Source: Gordionus sp. m RMFG-2023 (taxonomy: Eukaryota > Nematomorpha > Gordioida > Chordodea > Parachordodidae). Taken from it: DNA of 64,000 nucleotides. Both the position numbers and the translations under genes were made by a program. The notes under the pieces are model-generated. The model was not told where the DNA came from. It saw only the letters and a list, made by a program, of their open reading frames with translations, and searched no databases. Of the stretch, positions 35,831-47,032 are shown piece after piece. The DNA lies in contig NC_088776.1 of assembly GCF_954871325.1 (NCBI RefSeq), forward strand, positions 18,786,052 to 18,850,051, given 5' to 3'. Numbering within the stretch: position 1 is the first letter of the stretch; each line of letters begins with the position of its first letter.

Positions 35831-37694
35831 CAGGGTTGCCAGGTCAAAATTTTCAAATTGTGGGAGAAATTCGGTATTTTGTGGGAGAAATATGGAAATT
35901 GCTAAAAAAAAAATTTGCGGGGGCCGGGATTTAGAATTGACTTAGTTATCCGCTTATTATTTTTTATAAATAAAAAATCGAATCTATTTTCCAAAATAAA
36001 ATAGGTAATTATTTTTCAAAATAAAATAGCCAACTATTTTTCAAAATAAAATAGCCAACTATTTAAAATAAAATAGCCAACTATTTTTCAAAAATAAAAT
36101 AGCCAACTATTTTTCAAAATAAAATATCCAACTTTATTTTTCAAAATAGGTAATTATAGTACGACACAAAATTTCTTAAATACTATCTTTATTATTAAAA
36201 TAACATATTGATTTATTAAAATATATTAATTTTGTTTAAAAATAAAAACCAACGATCTTTTTTAAATACAAAAGAATGTAAACAAGATAAAATTTTATAA
36301 AAAAATTGTAATTTTACAATGTAACAAAATATATTTTATGCTAATGTATAAATAAGATTTTATAAAAAAACAAACAATTTTAAATTTACAATGTAAAAAA
36401 TAATTATAATCAGTGCGGGGAAGTTGTTCTACAGTATTTAGTTAATACAATGGGGGAAGGGAATATGATATTTTGAGGCATCAAAAATCTTCAAAGCATA
36501 AATCAGTACAGGGCAGTCTATCAACATCTATTGCAAAACAAAAATATTCTTCAAAAATAAGAAATAATACAGATGAAACTACAGTTGCGGAAATGGTAAA
36601 TACATATCATGCAGTACAACATTCAGAGAACTACTTAACATCACAATGTTGGTAAAATCTTTCCCCATAATATTTAACGACTAATATAAATGAAAAGTAT
36701 ACTTTGTAGAACACAAATGAGCAAGGCTATCATCAATGTTTTAGGATATAAATCCAGAAGGTCAATTATATCATATTCCCCCCCCCCCATTGTAGTAACT
36801 AAATACTGCAGAACATATTCTACATTTAGCATGGCTATCCGTAAGCCTCATCAAAACATATTTTTGCTCCCATAACTTGTTATATTCACATATATATTTT
36901 CATCTTTTATTCACTTTCTCGGATTCTATAGTATATAAAATATAAAAAGATAATCAATTTTGTTAGGATATTTAAAGAAAAATTAATTATCAAAGTGATA
37001 TTTTATTAAAAAAATGATTTATATGAACTAAAAACATATCCTAATTTTTATATGCTGATGGTACGCATATTTTTAAAATGATAATATTTGGTAGATGTCG
37101 TTTGTTATAACTGAGCTATTGTTGAATAATATATCAATTATATTTATAATCTTTTGCTTGACATATACTTTATGGAATAGTATATAAGTAAGTAGTGAAA
37201 ATATTATTTAATCAATATTATTCATCCACTAATAAAAGAATTAGAGATTAGAATAATATCCACTTCTAAAAGTTCTATTCTTCTAACGCAAAAATTTTGA
37301 AAATGTCGAGTGGAGCACTGCAATTCTAGATAACGATATAAAATATATTAAGTAATTTAAAATATATTTATAATAATTATACATACTGTTCTAACTTCTA
37401 TTCTTTCTAACACAAAAATTTTGAAAATGTCGAGTGGAGAATTTTATAAAAAATATATTTTAGAGCGGAAAAATAAAATAAAAGAAGTAGTCATATTTTT
37501 CGAATAAATATTTAAAATTTATTTTAAAAATAATCAAATACTGTCTCTCAAAATTATTATTTATATATTAGAAACATTAAAATGCTAAAAAAAAATTGTG
37601 GGAGAAATTAAAAAATTGTGGGAGTGAGATGTATGTGGGTAAACTAAAAAATTGTGGGAGACTCCCAGTGATGGGGGGAGACATGGCAACCCTG
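35831..37694. mobile_element. Internally deleted hAT element, 1864 bp
   Basis: Terminal repeats CAGGGTTGCCAGGTC and the complement CAGGGTTGCCATGTC face each other. Target duplication ATCATAAC (35823-35830) / ATCATAAG (37695-37702) matches at 7 of 8 positions. Near both ends the phrase AAATTGTGGGAGA recurs several times, giving the family its own subterminal motif. Only a scrap of transposase-like coding remains at 36473-36655 (HQKSSKHKS, VAEMVNTYHAVQHSENY), which resembles the linker after the finger in one hAT group. The target was the MULE stop codon region, and the duplicated TCATAA still supplies a stop. Confidence 0.8.
36000..36145 (+). repeat. Tandem repeat inside the deleted hAT element, ~25-bp unit
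   Basis: About five to six copies of AAAATAAAATAGCCAACTAT, with a TTTTTC link, lie head to tail. Confidence 0.75.
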
Positions 37695-37939
37695 ATCATA
37701 AGCCGTATTTATTTATATTTCTTTTATATATTTAGATTTTTATTATTATCTTGCTATATATGGTATACTTTATTTACATTTTTATAATTATTTTGTATAA
37801 TAATGTAACTTTAATATAAAAATTTATAAATAATTTTTTTTCGCGCATATTGTATACATATTTCAGTAATAAAAATACTTATTTAGTAGATGCTTTGACC
37901 TAAAATTGTTGCTTATAGAGGGAAATGACATATAATAAT

Positions 37940-40900
37940 TAGTGTTGTTGAACGAAGTTCGTTTTTTTGAAAAAAGGTGATGAACGGCGTTCCTTTTTTT
38001 TGACGAACTTTGAACGTGAACGCGTTCCTTTTCTTTGATGAACGCGTTCAATTTTACGTTCGTTCAATTTTAAAAACACTTTTTATTTTTATTTATTTGA
38101 AAAATTAATATTAATCCGCATTTTTTAACAAAAAAGTCTTATATTTTTATTTATTTAAAAAATTAATATTTAATCCAATTTTTTAACAAAAAAGTCTTAT
38201 ATTTTTTGATCAGCTGTTTTTACTTTTTCCTCTTTCATATTGCAATTAACGTACCATAACGTGCTACTGCTAGAGAAGATAAGATTAAAGTTTATTAATT
38301 TGAATATTTTATATTTTAATTTAATAGATTAGAATTTGCATGGATATAAATATTTCATCATCAGATTCTGAAAATCAAAATTCAATATTAGATGAATTAG
38401 AATTACCATGGCCCAAATATCAAAAATATTTCACTGTTTTAAAATCAAAAGGTAATTCAACAGTTACCAAATGTAAAATGTGTCCAAAAAGTATTATATC
38501 AGTGTCAACATCTTCAAGCTGCAATTTAAAAAGACATCTGATTGTAACATTAATTATTTTATATTATATAATATGTATAACTATATAGCCAGTTAATAAT
38601 TTATTTTAATTGTTCTAAGTAAAAATAATTACATAATATAATATATATATAGTTAATTATAATAAGGCATTTTAATATTAGTATTAGTCCATTCTTAGCA
38701 TAGATATGAAAGGGAAACTAGTATTTTTATGGGAGCTAATTTTGTTTATCAATGTATTTAAAATAGGGGAAAATAAGATATATACTGTGATATGTAAAAT
38801 TTTAAAAAACAAATATTAAAAGAATATATCTTTTGTCAAGAAAAAGATTCTTTTCAGACTAGTTAAAAATGTCAAAAAGTACTGAGTACAAGATACAAAA
38901 GGATCTTGTATCTTAGATACAAGTATTTGTGGTACTGCCAAACACTGATTTTAGAATTATTTTATAAGTCATAACTTTGCTATTACCAATTTAATAAAAT
39001 AATATTATCTGTAGCATAATTTATCAAAAATTCCTTAATTTTTACAGAGTTCTCATGATAGTATGATGCAAGAAATTAATGATCATTTAACAAATTATAG
39101 TGATACAATTAAAAAAAAAGTAAAGGCTGAGAAATTTAAACAACAGACACTCTTACATTATAAAAAAATGCATCAAATGTGATTCAATCACAAATTGATG
39201 ATGCAATAATTAACTTCATTATAGAAGAACTAGAGCCTTTTAATATTGTTGAAAAACCTGCTTTTGTAAAAATGATAACCACATTACAACCAAATAAAAA
39301 GGTTATGTCACGCCCGACCCTTGTGTCAAAAATATCAAAAGATTATAATATCATGATAGATAAAATGATAACTTGTTTAGGCAATAAAACAATTCTTTGC
39401 ATCACAGCAGATTCATGGTCATCATACTCGGTATTTTGTACATTAAACTTTGAATATATCAATTTGTTTATATTATTAGTCCGTTTTTAGGCATGACTGT
39501 ACACTGGTTAGATGCTGTCACTTTAGAAAGAAAACCGGCATGCTTAGCTTGCCAAAGGCTAACTAGCAAACACACATGATTATTTAGCTGAAACAATTTC
39601 AAACCTTCTAAAGAAATTTAAAATACATAATAAGGTAACATTATGTGTCACTGATAATGCAAGAAACTTTTTAAAGGCCTTTAGGTATATATAAATAGTC
39701 TATATTTTAATTTTTATATTTAAAAAAAATTATAGATTATTTGAGAAAATATCTGAAGATGAGGAAGATAAAATTGAATCATTATCATTAAATGAGGTGT
39801 TTGAAAATCAAAATAGGGAGGAAAACTTTATCTCCTCAAACATCACTCTTGTGCTTGCCACAATCTTAATTTAGTGGCAAGTGTTGATGCTGAAAAAGCA
39901 TTAGAAGATGTATCTTTTAAAAGAATATTAAATAGTGCATTTGATAAATGCAAAAGTTTATGGAACAAACAAAATCAGTCAACATTTGCTGCAGACTTAA
40001 AGAGTAATTTGTCAAGATTACTTATTAGGCCTGTTATTACCCGACGGAATTCTTATTATAATTCTTTGAAATTAATAGATTCCTTAGTAAAAGAAAATTC
40101 TAGTTTGTTTGACAAAATCTGTGATATGGGAGGATTAGCTAGACTCTCAAACAATGATAAAAAATTTTTGGAAGAGTACTGTATTGTAAGTCCTAATAAA
40201 ATTTTTTAGAATAAATATTATAATGAATTTTTTTAAATATTAAAATAGATCATGGAGCCTATTGCAACATCTCTCACTATCTTAGAAAGTGAGGAAAAGA
40301 TGCATTTGGGATGTTTGACCCCGACAATAACAATAGTTATTATAAAATTAAACAAACTCAGTGGTCTAAAATATGGGCAACCATTGATAGATGCTGTATT
40401 AAATGGGATTAATAAAAGGTATTAAACCTATCACTATCAAATTAATTACATATATTTTATTTTTTTAAAGATTTCAACATATATATGAAGATCAATATCT
40501 TCTTTCAGCAATTATACATCCGATATTCAAGCTTCAATGGCCTTGGATAAAGCTTCCACAAAATGAACCTTTAAAGAATAAACTTATAGCTCTTTGGAAA
40601 AAAGGCATTGAAACCCCAAGAATTGATAATGAAAGAACTGTCAATTCCGAGATATCTTTTTTTTTGACGAGGAAGAAGAGGGCAGATTGGAGGATAATAA
40701 CAGAGCTCAATTTTTTGAAACAATGGATAAAACATTAAATGTTTTTAATAAATTCCCCCTTTTAAAAGAATTGTTTATCAAGTATAACACCGCAATCACT
40801 TCATCTGCCCCTGTTGAGCGAGTTTTTAGTATAGCTAACGCTGTATTAACTGCCAAGCGTTCATGCCTATCAGATGAAAATTTTGAAAAACAATTATTAT

Positions 40901-41185
40901 TAAAAATTAATAAGAAAATTTTTTTATAAATTTATTTTTTTATCGCTCTATTATATTGTATTTATAATTATATTATCAAAATAAAACTATTATTTTTTAT
41001 CATGGCTAATATATTGTGTTGAAAAATATAAGGCAATTTATTTAAATTAAATTTAAAAAAAAAATTATCATAAAATTTTGAACGCATGAACGCGTTCCTT
41101 TTTTTGAATTTGAACGTGAACGCGTTCGATTTTTGTCAATGAACGTTGAACGCGTTCGATTTTTTTAAAAATGTTTACAGCACTA
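37940..41185 (+). mobile_element. Nearly complete autonomous hAT element, 3246 bp
   Basis: A perfect 8-bp duplication ATAATAAT flanks it at 37932-37939 and 41186-41193. The very ends are TAGTGTTGT on the left and the complement of TAGTGCTGT on the right. Just inside both ends lie several copies of GAACGCGTTC, a perfect palindrome, in a longer TGAACGTGAACGCGTTCCTT context. A transposase gene with introns fills the interior on the plus strand. The family is related in protein and end sequence to the larger hAT at 42889-52087. Confidence 0.9.
38340..40929 (+). CDS. hAT transposase with BED finger, intron-containing, slightly damaged
   Basis: Exon 1 (38340 to about 38543) encodes an acidic start and a BED finger: [16 protein letters not shown] and NLKRHL, with the last histidine supplied by exon 2 (from about 39048, SSHDS). 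Exon 2 carries [12 protein letters not shown] and ITADSW, the first catalytic aspartate. Exon 3 (about 39480-39684) reads LGMTVHWLD and [12 protein letters not shown], the second aspartate. Later exons give [17 protein letters not shown], the insertion domain (39874-40209), and the dimerisation end with [20 protein letters not shown] and [13 protein letters not shown]. The frame shifts once in the A-run near 39165-39171, and TRRNS replaces the family's usual TRWNS. Another frame change seems to precede 39840. The protein is therefore probably inactive although recently so. It acts, in its intact form, in the nucleus, cutting at the element ends. Confidence 0.8.
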
Positions 41186-41193
41186 ATAATAAT

Positions 41194-42689
41194 ACATAAA
41201 CTGATGATTCATTCATTAAACCTTACTTTAAAATGTATAGTCGTAACATTGTAAATATATTTTTAACTGCTTGTAAAAATTTTGATAAAATACGAATCCT
41301 TTGGGTGAAAATTATTTTTTATAAAAAGAAAGACCAAAGCATTTAAAAGAGTTTTTTATTCTGCCAAAATATTGTAAAAATTATAAAATTCTAGTGACTC
41401 ACAGGATTGTTTAACACACATGTTCAAGTGGTGTCTTATGATTCTTTTCCGATTTGGGTTGATTTAAAAAAAATATTTTTTTGTGAGTGTTTATTTAGTC
41501 TTCATTTTTCTAATAAATTATATCAGCGTCGAGAGAAAAAACCCTAACTCCACCCGAAAAAGATTTTTTACTGCCTATCCCCAGGAAGCATACACTCTAA
41601 TTCTGAAATAAAAATAATATATATTTATACTATTTTTAAAAAATTACTATTATTTTTACTACCTTAAAAAATTACATGAGTGAAGCAAATTTAATATTAT
41701 CTATTTTTAAAAATAAATAACGAGAAAATCATGGGAATGTAATTTTACATATAAATAATAAATGTTGGGGAAGTAAATAAAAAAATGGCTATTTTTTAAA
41801 TAAATAAAAGAGGTTTAGAATATTTTTATATTATATTTTTATCTGTGTCTTATAATTGCAAATTGTATTATTGAAAATTTATTAAAAATGATTTAATTTA
41901 AGAATTTTTGATGTGAAGCAATGGATTATTAATAGGAAGATAAAAACCAAAAGGATTAATATGAAAAATATGAATGGCTCACTGGATATGGATTTTCTAT
42001 ATCCCTATATTGTTGGTCGCCTATTATTCTTGAAGGAAAAATATGTTTGGAATTTGAAGTCGATAATTCAATTAAAATCATTTGCCAAAAATTGAATTAA
42101 AAATATGATAGATTCAGGCGCAAAATATGAAACGAAATTTTACTCAAAAACAAGGACGAATTCTGCTGATTTATAAATTTTAATTTTTTGTATGGTTAGA
42201 CTTATAAAAAAAAAATGATTTTCTATTGCTTCCCTGGTAGTATTTGATGCTTCGTCACTGTCTGAAGATTTTGCGTATAGATGGCAAGAAGTTTTATTAG
42301 GTTCCATAAAATTATTTTGAATAAAATCTTATCGGGCCATTTTAAAAAATCGAAAGCGGGCTTTTAACAAAAATAAATTACTTAATAAAGAATTAAAATA
42401 TTTATATATAATAATAGTTAAATAGTATAGCCATAATTTACAAAATTGTAATATTTATTTTAGATTATATAATTAAAGTTTTATAATATATACTACAACT
42501 TTTTATATAATTAATCGTTTAAAAATTATATGGGAATATATTTATAATTATATAACAATAGTCTCATAATATTATAATGATTTTTATATTAATAATTTAT
42601 AATTACATATTAGTAATTTATAAAATAATTTATATATTAATAATTTAGACTTCTTTACATTTTCATCATTTAATATCTCGCTATTTTGA
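41194..42689. other. AT-rich stretch between two hAT elements
   Basis: No gene supported. The part from about 42580 to 42690 resembles 52870-53035 beyond the next hAT element (shared words AATTTATATATTA, ATTTTCAT, CGCTATTTTGAT / TTGCTATTTTGAT), so a repeat lies on both sides of that insertion. A small hAT-like patch near 42336-42365 (GGGCCATTTTAAAAAATCG) is unresolved. Confidence 0.35.
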
Positions 42690-42805
42690 TAATCGCTATT
42701 GGGTTTAGTTAGCTTATATTTGCATAACTTTGCCATTTTGCAAGGAAGAACATGTTCCTGAAGTACAATCATCATGCCATGCTCTGTCTGCCGAATATAA
42801 TTATT
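42690..42805 (+). mobile_element. Short second fragment of the MULE transposase
   Basis: The segment matches 35268-35400 of the MULE closely: GGGTTTAGTTAGC, then TTTGCATAA, then a gap of about 45 bases, then ACTTTGCCATTTTGCAA and CATCATGCCATGCTCTGTCTGC. It is in the same orientation and ends at GCCGAATATA. This is an internally deleted relic of the same family, and the hAT at 42889 inserted just downstream. Confidence 0.7.
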
Positions 42806-43749
42806 CTGCTTTACCGTTTTAATAAATCAAATGAGAGATAAATGTTTTTCATTGTTTACCTAGTTTGGTCACTGTTATAGCTATTCACCAGTGTTGTTAA
42901 AATAGCGCGCTACTTTTTTCAGTAGCGGTAGCTATAGCGCGCTACTTTTTTTAAAAAATAGCGATAGCGGTAGCTCGCTACTAATTTAGAAAGTAGCTTC
43001 AATTTTACATAATAAATACATCTAAAAATTATTAAAATATATTTTTTATAAAATCTAAAATTATAATCCTTTTATTTAATTTAATTTTGAAATTTATATT
43101 TAAAAATATACATTATTGTTATATATTAGATATAAACAGTTGTTATCACGTATAGTGTTGCGTAATCGGCTAATTTTAGCCGACTAAAAACGGCTTAGCC
43201 GAGATTTTAGGTGGAAAAATCGGCTAAGCCTAATTAGGTATAGCCTAAAAATCGGCTAAAAATCGGCTAAACCTAATTAGGCTAAGCCTAAAAATTGGCT
43301 AAAATAAATTAGTCAAAATTCTGCCTCGATGCTTAGCATTAATTATTATTTATTTATTTTAGTAAAATAATTTATTTTATTTATATTTAATGTAAATATT
43401 TTATTATTATCAACAAATAAACATGATATGATTTAATATTTTTTATTTATATTATTATATTTTGAAATGAAAATAAATTTATTTATTTGATGTTTTTTTA
43501 ATAAAAAAAATAAAATGCTGCTATATTGTAAAATTGTAATATTCTTTTTAATATAATTTATTAGTGATTTTCACAATCTTCTTTATAAATACATCTTTTA
43601 TTGAGGAATTATATTGTAAATTATATTAGATAAATATCTTTTAGGTGAAATCTTTTATCATTTTTTTTAAATTATCTTTTTTATTAAATGAGGTGGATTT
43701 TATGAAACTTTTTTGATGATTTTATATGATCTTTTTAAGGATAATATTT

Positions 43750-44990
43750 TAATGTGACAATTGTCATAATCGTTATTTTATAAGTTTTTGGAATTTTTTT
43801 GAAGAAAATAGGTTAAAATAAGTATTAATAACATGTATAAATATAAATTTAGTGAAGATGTACCAAAGAAAAGTGACAATTGTCATAATCGTTATTTTTA
43901 AAGTTTTTTGAATTTTTTTGACGACAATATGTTAAAATAAGTATTAATAACATGTTTAAATAAAAATTTAGTGAAGATGTACCAATAAGTGACAATTGTC
44001 ATAATGGTTAATTTTAAAGTTTTTTGAATTTTTTTTACGAAAATTTGTTAAAATAAGTATTAATAACATCTGTAAATATAAATTTAGTGAAGATGTACCA
44101 TAGAAAAGTGACAATTGTCATAATCGTTATTTTTAAAGTTTTTTGAATTTTTTTGACGAAAATATGTTAAAATAAGTATTAATATTATGTCTAAATATAA
44201 ATTTAGTGAAGATGTACCAATGAAAAGTGACAATTGTCATAATCGCTATTTTTAAAGTTTTTTGAATTTTTTTGACGAAAATATGTTAAAATAAGTATTA
44301 ATAACATGTGTAAATATAAATTTAGTGAAGATGTACCATAGAAAACTGACAATTGTCATAATCGCTATTTTTAAAGTTTTTTGAATTTTTTTGACGAAAA
44401 TATGTTAAAATAAGTATTAATAACATGTGTAAATATAAATTTAGTGAAGATGTACCAATGAAAAGTGACATTTGTCATAATCGTTAATTTTAAAGTTTTT
44501 TGAATTTTTTTGAAGAAAATATGTTAAAATAAGTATTAATAACATGTGTAAATATAAATTTAGTGAAGAAGTACCAATGAAAAGTGACATTTGTCATAAT
44601 TGTTATTTTTAAATTTTTTTGAAGAAAATATGTTAAAATAAATATTAAAAACATGTTTAAATTAAAATTTAGTGAAGATGTGCCATAGAAAAGTGACAAT
44701 TGTCATAATCGTTATTTTTAATTTTTTGAATTTTTTTGACGAAAATATGTTAAAATAAGTATTAATAACATGTGTAAATATAAATTTAGTGAAGATGTAC
44801 CAATGAAAAGTGACAATTGTCATAATCGTTATTTTTAAAGTTTTTGGAATTTTATTGACAAAGATATTTTAAAATAAGTATTGATAACATGTTTAAATAA
44901 AAATTTAGTGAAGATGTACTCTAGATAAGCGACAATTGTCATAATCGTTATTTTTAAAGTTTTTTGATTTTTTTTGACGAAAATAGTTAA
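43750..44990 (+). repeat. Left tandem array of foldback element, 11 units of ~119 bp
   Basis: The palindrome GACAATTGTC (two units have GACATTTGTC) starts at 43756, 43875, 43991, 44110, 44229, 44348, 44467, 44586, 44695, 44812 and 44931. Most steps are exactly 119 bases. Between palindromes each unit carries ATAATCGTTATTTTTAAAG, TTTTTGACGAAAATATGTT, AATAAGTATTAATAACATG and TTTAGTGAAGATGTACCA. Copies differ by a few percent to perhaps ten percent by eye. The minus-strand 69-codon frame at 44490-44699 is a translation of the repeat. Confidence 0.92.
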
Positions 44991-45284
44991 CTTGCATCGA
45001 TATTGATTTTAAAATAGAAAAAAAAGTTTACCCAAATTTTAAACAAGATTGTCTGGTGAAAATTGGTAAAAAAATAATAATTTCTAACTTAGGATTAGAT
45101 ATTATGATATAAATTTTGCATATTAATTTCTGACCCGATGAACAAATGTAATAAAATGCCAATTTGCTCCTGTTTTTGGGGAAGAATCTATTATTACCAT
45201 ATGTTTTTCTATGGCATATACTCAGGCAATTTTAATTTTACAATCTATATTTTTACCCATTTACATCAAAGAAATTTTAAAAAT

Positions 45285-46375
45285 AACGATTATGACAATT
45301 GTCACTTTTCTATAGTACATCTTCACTAAATTTTTATTTAAACATGTTATTATTACTCATTTTAACATATTTTCGTCAACAAAAATCAAAAAACTTAAAA
45401 AATAATGATTATGACAATTGTCGCTTATCTAGAGTACATCTTCATTAAATTTTTATTTAAACATGTTATATATACATATTTTAAAATATTTTCGTCAAAA
45501 AAATTCAAAAAACTTTAAGAATAACGATTATGACAATTGTCACTTTTCATTGGTACATCTTCACTAAATTTATATTTACACATGTTATTAATACTTATTT
45601 TAACATATTTTCGTCAAAAAAATTCAAAAAATTTAAAAAATAACGAATATGACAATTGTCACTTTTCATTGTCTTCACTAAATTTATATTTACACATGTT
45701 ATTAATACTTATTTTAACATATTTTCGTCAAAAAAATTTAAAAAACTTTAAAAATAACCATTATGACAATGTAAATTTTCTATGGTACATCTTCACTAAA
45801 TTTTATTTAAACATGTTATCAATACTTATTTTAACATATTTTCTTCAAAAAAATTCAAAAAACTTATAAAATAACGATTATGACAATTGTCACTTTTCTA
45901 TGGTACATCTTCACTAAATTTTTATTTAAACATGTTTTTAATACTTATTTTAACATATTTTCTTCAAAAAAATTCCAAAAACTTATAAAATAACGATTAT
46001 GATAATTGTCACTTTTCTATGGTACATCTTCACTAAATTTTTATTTAAACATGTTTTTAATACTTATTTTAACATATTTTCTTCAAAAAATTCAAAAAAC
46101 TTTAAAAATAACGATTATGACAATTGTCAATTTTCTATGGTACATCTTCACTAAATTTTTATTTAAACATGTTATTAATACTTATTTTAACATATTGTCG
46201 TCAAAAAAATTCAAAAAACTTTAAAAATAACGATTATGACAATTGTCACTTTTCTTTGGTACATCTTCACTAAATTTATATTTACACATGTTATTAATAC
46301 TTATTTTAACCTATTTTCTTCAAAAAGATTCAAAAAACTTATAAAATAACGATTATGACAATTGTCACATTAAAA
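45285..46375 (-). repeat. Right tandem array of foldback element, 10 inverted units of ~119 bp
   Basis: The same units as in 43750-44990, in the opposite orientation. The palindrome starts near 45294, 45413, 45532, 45651, 45765 (degenerate), 45881, 46000 (GATAATTGTC), 46117, 46236 and 46357. The last unit runs into the reverse complement of the left arm's unique segment (AAAATATTATCCTTAAAAAG). Unit number differs from the left array by one, consistent with independent gain or loss. Plus frames at 45537-45869 and 46006-46224 are translations of the repeat, not genes. Confidence 0.92.
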
Positions 46376-47032
46376 TATTATCCTTAAAAAGATCATATAA
46401 AATCATCAAAAAAGTTTCATAAAATCCACCTTATTTAATAAAAAAGATAATTTAAAAAAAATGATAAAAGATTTCACCTAAAAGATATTTATCTAATAAA
46501 ATTTACAATATAATTCCTCAATAAAAGATGTATTTATAATGAAGATTGTGAAAATCACTAATAAATTATATTAAAAAGAATATTACAATTTTACAATATA
46601 GCAGCATTTTATTTTTTTTATTAAAATAACATCAAATAAATAAATTTATTTTCATTTCAAAATATAATAATAAATAAAAAATATTAAATCATATCATGTT
46701 TATTTGTTGATAATAATAAAATATTTACATTAAATATAAATAAAATAAATTATTTTACTAAATTAAATAAATAATAATTAATACTAAGCATCGATGCAGA
46801 ATTTTGACTAATTTTTAGCAGATTTATATAGGCTTAGCCGATTTTTAGGCTTAACCTAATTAGGCTTAGCCGATTTTTAGGCTTAGCCTTATTAGGCTTA
46901 GGCGTAGTTTTTAGCCGATTACGCAACACTAATCACGTATCACGTACGTAAATTCCGTTATTGGTATGTCCTTGCTTTTATCTTATTTTATATTTCATTT
47001 TACATTTTATATTAAGCTTTATAAATTTTGTT

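Larger units (their letters stand above)
43153..46931. mobile_element. Giant foldback non-autonomous hAT-like element, 3779 bp
   Basis: The ends TAGTGTTGCGTAATCGGCTA are inverted and the flanking 8-bp duplication ATCACGTA is perfect (43145-43152 and 46932-46939). The whole element is one long inverted repeat. Each arm of about 1.7-1.8 kb consists of a terminal zone of ATCGGCTAAGCCTAATTAGG words, about 430 bases of AT-rich unique sequence, and a tandem array of ~119-bp units. The arms face each other across about 300 bases of unique spacer (44990-45285). No transposase is encoded. The TIR start resembles that of the surrounding hAT, but the subterminal motif is different. Confidence 0.9.

Noticed and set aside
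44490-46224. Open frames at 44490-44699, 45537-45869 and 46006-46224 with similar repetitive translations
   Set aside because: They are translations of the 119-bp tandem units of the foldback element; the frames are kept open by unit structure, and nothing suggests a protein.
43750-46375. CRISPR-like regular repeats
   Set aside because: The units are about 119 bases with no unique spacers, lie in opposed arrays inside a transposon, and the genome is eukaryotic.
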